NCBI RefSeq assembly: GCF_014199415.1
Contig: NZ_JACIJN010000005.1
Location: forward strand, 1 to 64,000
Reading direction: 5' to 3'
DNA length: 64,000 bases
Source: Sphingomonas endophytica
GTDB lineage: Bacteria > Pseudomonadota > Alphaproteobacteria > Sphingomonadales > Sphingomonadaceae
Part shown: piece by piece, positions 34,701 through 42,098 of the stretch
Layout: each line of letters opens with the position of its first letter
How positions within the stretch are numbered: the first letter of the stretch is position 1
Made by a program: the position numbers and the translations under genes
The notes under the pieces: generated by a model
Databases searched by the model: none
The model's input: only the letters and a program-made list of their open reading frames with translations
What the model was told of the DNA's origin: nothing

Positions 34701-37228
34701 CAACGATAGCTCAGCGACACGGTGGCGATCCGGCCGAAGATCGGGCGTGCATAGATCGCTTCCGCCGTCCCCTGACCGGACAATTGGTCGACGCGGGCAT
34801 TGCCTTCGGTCAGGCCGACCGTGTTGGTCAGGTTGCTGACGTGGCCCTGCACCTCGATCCGGTCGGTGATCCGGGCAAGGAGGTTGAGGTCCAGCGTCGT
34901 GAACGCGGGCAGCGCGGTCGCGTTGGTATAGTCGACGTAGCGCCGGGCCAGGTGATAGACCTGCGCGGACAGTTCGATCGCTCGCCCGGCGACATCGACA
35001 TAGACGGTCGGTGAGGCGGAGAAGATATAGCGCGGGATGCGCGACAGCTGCTTGCCCTCGAGCCCGGTATACGCGGCGCCGGTGGTAACGTTGACCAGGC
35101 TTTTCGTTTCGGGGCGCTGCGCGGTGGCGGTGCCGGTGATCCCGAAGAAGCGCGCCGGCCGCCAGTTCAGGTCGGCCTCGACGCCATAGGTCCGCGTCCC
35201 GCCCGCCAGCGGCACGGTGACAACATTGCCCGATGCATCGAGCACGATCGCGCTGGTGGTCAGATTGTCGAACTTGCTCCAGAAGCCGACCAAGCCGGCG
35301 CTGAAGCCCTTGAAGGCGGTGCGGATGCCGCCCTCGGCCTGCGCGATCGAGGTCAAGCCGAGGTTTTGCGTCTGGTAGACGTTCTGGAGGCGCGGCAGGC
35401 GTTCGGAGGCGGTGTAGCGGGCGAACAGCTGCGCCTCGGGCACGAACTTGTATTCCGTACCGACCGTCCATTGCAGCGCGCGACGGTGGTCGCTGCGCGC
35501 GGCGAACGCGCCGGACAGGCCACCGACATTGTCGTCGGCCAGCGTCGCCGCATTGCCGAGGTTGCGGGTCGTATTGGCGAACACCCCGCCGCTCGCGTCG
35601 TAGTAGGTGTAGCGGAGGCCAGCATCGAAGCCGAGCTTTCCGAACGTCACGCTGTCGGCGATGTAGGGCGAGAGGTAGAAGCCCTTCGCATTGCCGCGGG
35701 TCACGCCGTTGCCGTAGCGGACGAAGCCGTTCTCAGTGACGCTGCCCACCACTTGGCCGGCGGCGTTGTACGCCACGACGTCGAGCAGGTCCGGACGGTT
35801 CTTCACATTGGTCAGGATGGTGTTCTGCAACCGATCCTGATCGAAGTCGAAGTGATTGTAGTAGACCCCGAACGACAGGCTGTGGGTGCCGAGCGCGCCG
35901 CCCAGCGGGCCGCTGTCGAACTGCTTGGTCAGGCGCAGGTCGTTGGCGATCGTGCGCAGGTTGGTGCGGGTGTTCCACAGCCCGCTTTCGAGCACGAGCC
36001 CGCCGGTCGTCGCCGGATCGAAGGCGGCACCGCCATTGGCGTCGACGAAGCCGACCCGCGTGACGGCTGCGCCGAACCCGGCCTGGGCGCGTGCCAGCGC
36101 CGACGCCAGATAGGTGGAGCCGGCCGCCGGGGCGGCACCGGAGAACACCGCGTCATAGCCGGCACGCGCATCGGTGAAGCGGGCCTTGTTGGTCAGGGTC
36201 AGGCCATCGCCGGCATCCCAGGTGAGGAACGCACCGGTCTCAAAGACGCGGCTGTGGATGCCGTCGGCCAGATCGGCGTCGCGGGTCGTTGCCTGGCCGC
36301 AGAAGGAGCTGCGCTGCACGGTGTTACGGAACGCATTGGACAGCAGCGTACCGTTGAGCGGATCGATCAGCCCGGATAGCGAGGTCGACGGATTGCGCGG
36401 ATCGGCGAGTGGGATGGGATTATAGAAGGCGGTGCGATCGTTGAGATATTTGGCGTCGACATCGAGCAGAACGTCACCCAGCAAGAAAGAGAGGCTTCCG
36501 CGGATCTGGCCGCCCCTGTCGGCGGTGAAGCCGGGTTCGCGGTAGCCGTCGTCACGCCGATAGAAGCCGCCCAGGCTATAGCGCACCGTGTCGCTGATCG
36601 GCCCGGCGACATAGGCGTCCCCGCGTGCGAAGCCATGGTTGCCGCCGGTCACCTTCACCTGACCCTCCGGGGTGGCGGTGCCGCGGCGCGTGATCGCGTT
36701 GACGGTGCCGCCCGGCGCGTTGTTCGCGAAGATGGGGGAGGTGCCGCCGCGCACGACCTCAACCCGCTGGGTCATCAGGTCGAGCGAGTAGAGCGTGTCA
36801 ATGTTGAAGAAGCTTTCTTGCGGCTCGTCGAACAGCGTCAGCCCGTCCTCCTGCAACTGGACATAGAACCAGCCACCCGCCGGCAGGCCGCGCACATACA
36901 GATTTTGGCCACCGCCCTGACCGCCGGACGGTTCGGCGGAGAAACCCGGTACGGTCTTGAGCAGGTCTGCCGTGCTGAGCGGCGCCGCCTTGGCGATCGC
37001 AGCCTCGCTGAAGGCGCTGATCGCAAACGGTGCATCAAGCCGGGTGCGCCCGAGCGGCGTGCCCGTGACCACGATGTCGGCGGTATCCTCCTGCGGTGCG
37101 GCGTCCGTCGCTGCGACGGAGGCGTTTTGCGGCGGCGAGGACGGTGGGAGCTTGGCGTCTTGCGCGTAAGCTGAACTGGCCCCGCCGAGCATGAGTGAGC
37201 CAAGCAAGATGCAATGAAGACCGGTCAC
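34697..37228 (-). CDS. TonB-dependent receptor
   Basis: 843 aa. I choose the GTG at 37228 (GGGGGTTT upstream), which places a normal signal peptide (LHCILLGSLMLGGASSAYA) at the start. TonB box DIVVTGT, plug with LYVRGLPAGGWF and VEVVRGGTSPIFANNAPGGT, then a barrel ending VSLSYRW with the usual aromatic C-terminus. No STN domain. It is first in an operon with the GDPD gene and divergent from a ROK regulator; together with the nearby MFS transporter this looks like a substrate-specific uptake unit. Confidence 0.92.
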   Translation of the reverse strand: MTGLHCILLGSLMLGGASSAYAQDAKLPPSSPPQNASVAATDAAPQEDTADIVVTGTPLGRTRLDAPFAISAFSEAAIAKAAPLSTADLLKTVPGFSAEPSGGQGGGQNLYVRGLPAGGWFYVQLQEDGLTLFDEPQESFFNIDTLYSLDLMTQRVEVVRGGTSPIFANNAPGGTVNAITRRGTATPEGQVKVTGGNHGFARGDAYVAGPISDTVRYSLGGFYRRDDGYREPGFTADRGGQIRGSLSFLLGDVLLDVDAKYLNDRTAFYNPIPLADPRNPSTSLSGLIDPLNGTLLSNAFRNTVQRSSFCGQATTRDADLADGIHSRVFETGAFLTWDAGDGLTLTNKARFTDARAGYDAVFSGAAPAAGSTYLASALARAQAGFGAAVTRVGFVDANGGAAFDPATTGGLVLESGLWNTRTNLRTIANDLRLTKQFDSGPLGGALGTHSLSFGVYYNHFDFDQDRLQNTILTNVKNRPDLLDVVAYNAAGQVVGSVTENGFVRYGNGVTRGNAKGFYLSPYIADSVTFGKLGFDAGLRYTYYDASGGVFANTTRNLGNAATLADDNVGGLSGAFAARSDHRRALQWTVGTEYKFVPEAQLFARYTASERLPRLQNVYQTQNLGLTSIAQAEGGIRTAFKGFSAGLVGFWSKFDNLTTSAIVLDASGNVVTVPLAGGTRTYGVEADLNWRPARFFGITGTATAQRPETKSLVNVTTGAAYTGLEGKQLSRIPRYIFSASPTVYVDVAGRAIELSAQVYHLARRYVDYTNATALPAFTTLDLNLLARITDRIEVQGHVSNLTNTVGLTEGNARVDQLSGQGTAEAIYARPIFGRIATVSLSYRW

Positions 37229-37275
37229 AATCAAACCCCCATGAAGAATGTTATATGTATAGTATGCATGCTGCA

Positions 37276-37295
37276 TGACTGGATCATGACAGTCA
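37276..37295. promoter_or_regulatory. Putative operator between TonB receptor and ROK regulator
   Basis: TGACTG (37276-37281) and CAGTCA (37290-37295) are a perfect inverted pair separated by eight bases. It lies in an AT-rich divergent intergenic region (37229-37314) that also holds a TATACAT-like -10 for the receptor. A good candidate binding site for the ROK protein; unproven. Confidence 0.4.
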
Positions 37296-37314
37296 ATGCC
37301 GGTACAGATCGGCA

Positions 37315-38445
37315 ATGCGGCATCTTTCCCCTCAGCCTTTGAGCGTCCCGGTCAGTGCCGGAGGTCGGCAGCTCCTCGACCTCGTGTTCAAGTCGGACGG
37401 GATCAGCCAGGCGGCGCTCACCCGCCGGTTGGGCCTTGCTCAACCGACCGTCGCCCGGCTGCTCCAGGGGTTCGTGGCGAATGGGCTGATCCGCCTCGAT
37501 GCGCGTCGGGTCGACCGACCCGGTCATCCCAGCGTAATCGCCCGGATCGTTCCCGACTTTGCGGCATCGCTTGGTGCGGCGATCCTAGGCGATGCGGTGT
37601 CGCTGATCCTCATCGATTGTGCAGGCAATGTCGTGGGCAGCAGACGCCGTGCTGTATCCGAACCGACCCGCGCGGCGGTCGTTGCCACATTGTTGTCGTT
37701 TCGTGATGAACTAATCGAGGAAGCGGGGATCGATTCGGCCCGGATCATCGGTCTTGGGGTCGGCATCTCCGCGTTCTTCACGGGTGAGGCCGGGCAAATG
37801 GTCGGGCCGCCATCGCTCGACGACTGGACGGGAACGGAGCCAACCGATCTGCTCGAAGACGCGCTCGGGCTTCCCGTAACGGTGGAGAACGACGGCGCGG
37901 CGGGCGCAACCGGGGAGAGCCTGTTCGGCATCGGCCGCACGGTGCGCGACTTCGCTTATCTGCATCTCACCAACGGTTTTGGGGGTGGCATCATCAGCGA
38001 CGGCCGGCTGTTCCGGGGCGCGCGCGGCAATGCCGGCGAGTTCGGCGGGGTCTGGACCATCGGCCACATGGGCTATCCCAACCTCAACCGGCTCCGCACG
38101 CTGGTCGACGAGGCCGGAGCGGCTTTTGGCTCCGTGGAGGAAATGCTCGCAGCAATCGATGCGACGACGTCGGGCGTCGAGGCATGGCTGGAGGAGGCGG
38201 CGCCAGCCTTCTCGGCATTGATCGCTATGCTAGGCTATGTGATCGATCCGACCGCGGTCGTCATCGGTGGTCGGCTTCCGCCCGCGATCGCTGACCTGCT
38301 CGTCGCACGGATCGCGGTTCCGCGCGCGCCCAACCGCCATGACATCGCGCCCCCCCCGCCGCAGGTGGTCCGGTCGGAACTGACGGGGGACGCCGTGGCG
38401 CTGGGGGCCGCGGTCATGCCGATCCAGCGCGCATTCCTGGCCTGA
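37315..38445 (+). CDS. ROK family transcriptional regulator
   Basis: 376 aa. N-terminal winged helix at about 15-75 (GISQAALTRRLGLAQPTVAR) and a ROK/sugar-kinase-like fold: VENDGAAGATGESLFG, HLTNGFGGGIISDG and RGARGNAGEFGG. The Cys-rich zinc motif common in ROK kinases (CxCGxxGC) is not seen; FGGVWTIGHMGYPN stands in its place, so this is a regulator rather than a kinase. Ligand is probably a sugar or sugar phosphate. It is divergent from the receptor-GDPD operon, and its 3' end overlaps the convergent MFS gene by 32 bases. Confidence 0.88.
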   Translation: MRHLSPQPLSVPVSAGGRQLLDLVFKSDGISQAALTRRLGLAQPTVARLLQGFVANGLIRLDARRVDRPGHPSVIARIVPDFAASLGAAILGDAVSLILIDCAGNVVGSRRRAVSEPTRAAVVATLLSFRDELIEEAGIDSARIIGLGVGISAFFTGEAGQMVGPPSLDDWTGTEPTDLLEDALGLPVTVENDGAAGATGESLFGIGRTVRDFAYLHLTNGFGGGIISDGRLFRGARGNAGEFGGVWTIGHMGYPNLNRLRTLVDEAGAAFGSVEEMLAAIDATTSGVEAWLEEAAPAFSALIAMLGYVIDPTAVVIGGRLPPAIADLLVARIAVPRAPNRHDIAPPPPQVVRSELTGDAVALGAAVMPIQRAFLA

Positions 38446-39682
38446 TCCGCGCGGTCATCAGGGTATAGAGGCCGGTGGCGATCCCGCCGATCAGGATCAG
38501 CCCGGCCATGAACGGCAGCAGCCCGGCGCCGTCGTGACGATAATCGGCGGACGACAGGATCGCGCCGATCCCGATTGCGGCGACCGCCAGTGCCAGCTTC
38601 GCGGTCGCGGTGAGCCAGGCAAAGGCCGGTGCCGTCGACGCGAGCGCGCGATCCGCAACGATGATGGCGAAGCTCGACCAGATGATGGTGGCCAACCCTC
38701 CGCTCGCCATCCCGATCAGCAGCGCGGCGACCCATAGCTTTGCTGTCAGCGCCGATGCTGCGGCAAGGAGTAACGCCGCCAGCAATCCCGCGCGACGTTC
38801 GCCATCATGTCGCAGGACGAACAGCCAAACCGGTTGAGAGCCGGCGGTCGCCGCCGCAACGATGACGAGCGGCAGCGATCCGCCCGCGCCCTGCGAATAG
38901 CTCGTCAGATAGGGGGTGAGTTTCAAGAAGGCGGGAACGGTCAGGCAGACGATCGCCATCAGGCCCAGCGGCCAGGCGAAGCCCATACCGCTTCCGATCA
39001 CCGCCACCTTCGTCGGGGTCGCAGCGTTCCGCCGTACGAGACGCGTCTGCCGCCACAGGGCGACCGACGATCCGAGCGCCACCATCGCGGTCGCTCCGGC
39101 GACCATCAGATGGTCCGTACCGTCCGAGAGCGGCCGATCGAGACTGACCAGGATCGCCATGATCAGCATGGCGGCAGCGCTGGCGACCGTCCGGCCCGAG
39201 GCGGCGCGCCGGCGCTGATCCTCGGTCCAGTCGATGAGGCTCAGCAGGCAATTCTGCGGCAGGTCGTAGAGAGTGTAGGCGAAGCGGTAGCCGAGGTTGG
39301 CGGCGACAACAATCGCCACGCGCCCGCTGCCATCGACCCGCAACGCCACGATCAGCAGCAGCAGCGCAGCAAAGGACAGGGCGGCGCCGATCAGTTGCAG
39401 CCTTCCGGCGTCTTGCAAGCTCGTGACGCGTGCGGCGCGGTGCGCGATCACGATGTCGAACGCGGCACCCGCCATCAATCCGATCGCGATCGCCGCTGCG
39501 GCGACGAGCGGCGCCAAGCGCATATGCTCGGTCAGATAGAAGGCCAGGAACAGCTCCGACCCGTTCCACCAAAGGCTTTTCCCGAAATGCGCGGCCACAT
39601 AGAGCGGGATCGACACCTTGCGATCGGATTGCATCGGCACGGGGGGCATCATCCGACCAAGCATGCCCTCATATCGTTTCAC
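38414..39682 (-). CDS. MFS transporter (possibly glycoside/sugar type)
   Basis: 422 aa with about twelve membrane helices (for example PLVAAAAIAIGLMAGAAFDI, GLMAIVCLTVPAFLKLTPYL, LWVAALLIGMASGGLATIIW). YTLYDLPQNCLLSLI in helix IV resembles the Y-x-x-P-Y-x-x-L pattern of the GPH sugar:cation symporters. Start could be one of several Met codons (39682, 39664, 39652). Context beside a ROK regulator and a TonB receptor/GDPD operon fits inner-membrane uptake of the product released by the GDPD. Substrate not known. Confidence 0.8.
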   Translation of the reverse strand: MKRYEGMLGRMMPPVPMQSDRKVSIPLYVAAHFGKSLWWNGSELFLAFYLTEHMRLAPLVAAAAIAIGLMAGAAFDIVIAHRAARVTSLQDAGRLQLIGAALSFAALLLLIVALRVDGSGRVAIVVAANLGYRFAYTLYDLPQNCLLSLIDWTEDQRRRAASGRTVASAAAMLIMAILVSLDRPLSDGTDHLMVAGATAMVALGSSVALWRQTRLVRRNAATPTKVAVIGSGMGFAWPLGLMAIVCLTVPAFLKLTPYLTSYSQGAGGSLPLVIVAAATAGSQPVWLFVLRHDGERRAGLLAALLLAAASALTAKLWVAALLIGMASGGLATIIWSSFAIIVADRALASTAPAFAWLTATAKLALAVAAIGIGAILSSADYRHDGAGLLPFMAGLILIGGIATGLYTLMTARIRPGMRAGSA

Positions 39683-39940
39683 ATCAACGTCCAGGGATCG
39701 ATTTCGGATTCTCGGATCGGGCCGAACGGTTGTGACACCACTATCGCGAGTGATGGTTCCAGCCGGGCAGCGATGGTACCCCCGTTTGATGCTGTTGTTG
39801 CGGTTTCGGAGAGCCTTCAGCTCTCCCGAAATTCGATCGATCCCGAGAACGCCCGGGCCGTCACGCGAGCCGTTTCCAATCGGGAAATCGGCCTTCCAAT
39901 TCGACGGGCCCCAGTGATGCTGTGGAGCGGAACAACTTCG

Positions 39941-40734
39941 TCAGTCTACGCAGCGGAACCCGATGTGAGAGGTGGGCGGGAGCGCCACCTGGCGCGCTGC
40001 TGGGCGGTAGCGCTGGCACCAATTCGGCGCGCACAGGTGCGATCCACCCTTGATGATCCGTCCAACAGGATCGTCCTTGCGGTTCCCGCCGCAGCAGGCC
40101 CGCACGGCACCGAAGCCGCTCGCCTCGTCCGCCGTCCACTCCCAGACATTGCCGATCATGTCGAACAGGCCAAAGCCATTCGGGTCGTGGCCGGCAGCCT
40201 CAGCGGTGAACGGCAATTTGCGCCCTTGCGATCGAGACACGGGGAAGTCGCCTTCCCAGATGCGGGCGGGAACGGCTTCGTCAAGCAGCAGCGTCTCGCC
40301 CCCGGCATAGGCACAGCTTTGCAGGCCGCCTCGCGCCGCAGCTTCCCACTCCGCTTCGTTCGGCAACCTCTTGCCCGCCCAATCCGCATAGGCTTCTGCA
40401 TCGCGGTGAGACACGTGAACGACTGGATGGAGTTCCAGGCTGTCCAGGCTGCTGGTAGGTCCATGCGGCCGGCGCCAGGAGACGCCATCAACGAACCGCC
40501 AGTCCGCTGGCCCGTCGTCATGGAAGGCGAACAGCAGCGATCCAGCGCGCCCGTCCGTCTCTCGCTCGGCGTCGGTGACATGGCCGGTTATCGCCACGAA
40601 CCGAGCGAACATATCGTTGGTGACCGGCGTTGCATCGATCCGGAACGACGTGACCGCCGCCGGTCGCACGGGCCGTTCCTCGGGGTAAAGTCGTCGCACC
40701 CCATCTCGAACGCATGCGCGGGAATGGTGCGCAT
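39941..40734 (-). pseudogene. Formylglycine-generating enzyme (SUMF1/FGE) with one-base frameshift
   Basis: The ATG at 40734 gives MRTIPAHAFEMGCDDF, then the frame is lost; the other frame resumes YPEERPVRPAAVTSFRIDAT and runs to 39941. One missing T in the TTT run near 40690 accounts for it; restored length about 264 aa. Domain features: GKRLPNEAEWEAAARGG, GNVWEWTADE, and GGSHLCAPNWCQRYRPAARQ with both active-site Cys of true FGEs (C-x4-C). It would oxidise a sulfatase Cys to formylglycine. It is 16 bases downstream of the sulfatase stub, the expected client. Confidence 0.82.
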
Positions 40735-40750
40735 GGTTCCGATCTCGGCG

Positions 40751-41383
40751 TCAATGCGGGGATGGTGCGGCACGATTGGCATTGCGAGTAACCGCGTTCA
40801 GATCGATGGTTGGGGTTGACGGCTTATAGGTGCCGTCGAGCACCAGTTCCAGATAGCGCCCGGCATCGATCAAATACTCGTCGTCGCTGCGCGCAGCGCG
40901 GCCGATCGCGGCACGCGCGGGTTGCGCCTTGTTGCCGATGAAGGTCAGCGCGTTCAGCGCTTGCAACCGGACACGTGGATGCGGGTGGCGTTCGAGCAGG
41001 TCGACCAACAGCGTTACCGCCTCCACGCCATCGGTCAGGTTCGCAACGGCCTCGGAGGCGACCACGCGCACCTGTGGGGAGGGGTCGTCGTGCATCGACG
41101 CCTGCAACGACGCCAGGCCGCCCCGCGCACCCTCGCCCAGGATCAGCAGGCCGGTCGCCGCCCAATAGCGCAGCACCTCGTTGCCATCGACCAATTGCTC
41201 AAGCAGGTAGGACGCGTTGGCGCGATCGCCGCGTGCCGCGATCGACGCCAAGGCCATGACGCGACCGAGCGGGTAGGCCCCCTGTCGCCGGCTTTCGTCA
41301 TAGCCCTCGATCACCGATCCTTCCGGGATGAAGCCGTTGTCAGATCTTTTCGCCCTGAAAATCAGAGGGCGCATATAATACAT
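40751..41383 (-). pseudogene. Sulfatase C-terminal/HEAT-repeat fragment
   Basis: 210 residues of helical repeats (AATGLLILGEGARGGLASLQ, HPHPRVRLQALNALTFIGNK) preceded by SVIEGYDESRRQGAYPLGRV. This matches the C-terminal extension of heparan N-sulfatase-like (arylsulfatase A superfamily) enzymes in sphingomonads and planctomycetes. The catalytic domain with its C-x-P-x-R motif is missing; the frame is cut at about 41390. The FGE next to it supports the assignment. A stand-alone HEAT protein starting MYYMRPLIF is the alternative. Confidence 0.55.
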
Positions 41384-41403
41384 GATGGCGCAGTTTTAGA
41401 GTC

Positions 41404-41574
41404 TCAAAGAAAGTAGATGACAAGTAAGCTCGGAAGCAACATCAGGAACCATACAAATGTTTCCTGCACTTCCTTTTCAAGCAGCGAAAGAACAACCGTA
41501 CCACTTACTTCTAACAAGCCCGCGAACATAGCGATGACCGTCAGCGGATTCCGTACATGGGACACTTGGCTCAT
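41404..41574 (-). CDS. Small membrane protein, probably a truncated N-terminus
   Basis: 56 aa, starting MSQVSHVRNPLTVIAMFAG, with two hydrophobic segments (LTVIAMFAGLLEVSGTVVL and FVWFLMLLPSLLVIYFL). Similar N-termini are found on larger uncharacterised proteins with the same HVRNPLTVIA opening, which continue well beyond this point. The stop at 41404 coincides with the broken 5' edge of the sulfatase stub, so both genes were probably cut by the same deletion. GC is lower here than in the flanks. Confidence 0.45.
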   Translation of the reverse strand: MSQVSHVRNPLTVIAMFAGLLEVSGTVVLSLLEKEVQETFVWFLMLLPSLLVIYFL

Positions 41575-41714
41575 CAATCAACAAACCCCTAAGTCCGCCA
41601 TCTCAATGCGCTCAGGAGCAAACTCTCTAGGCGCGAAAAATTCCTTTTAAAGCAACTCCACTGCGTATCGAATGCTCATACGCATGGCCAGCCCGGAAGT
41701 GATTGTGAATGATG

Positions 41715-41730
41715 CCCTTCACCCGCTCCA
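41715..41730 (+). other. Putative attR (copy of tRNA-Gly 3' end)
   Basis: CCCTTCACCCGCTCCA is identical and in the same orientation to 13670-13685, the end of tRNA-Gly including CCA. The match stops exactly at both sides (T versus G before, G versus C after). No other tRNA sequence surrounds it. The stretch 41575-42098 otherwise has no gene I can support. Confidence 0.6.
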
Positions 41731-42098
41731 CGTCCCCATCGACGTTGCTCCTTATTCGCCTGATCAGCGGTTAGCGCCGGTCTCGGCTGCCCCCGCTGAC
41801 AGGGCGAGCCGAATCACTGCGGATCGCGACGGCCTCCGCCTTGGCCCCGGCGGCGGCCCGAAGCACCTCGGCACCTCCACCTACCGCAATCCTGCTTCGT
41901 TGAAGTTCTCCACGCACCGTCCCGCGCCATCGCCGCGACTATATGGACCTGACCCGGAGAGGTTAATGACATGACAAATGCAACAAAGCCTTTTCATCTT
42001 AACTTCATGCACAGCCTTTTCAGCTCCCCACACCTTCACACCATTGTCATCAACAACACCTAGCGCGCCGTTTATTGATTCTCACGGGGGCACGAGCG

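Noticed and set aside
41672..41974. 100-residue plus-strand frame across the putative attR
   Set aside because: No family, Pro/Ala/Arg-rich composition, and it spans the tRNA-end repeat; probably chance.
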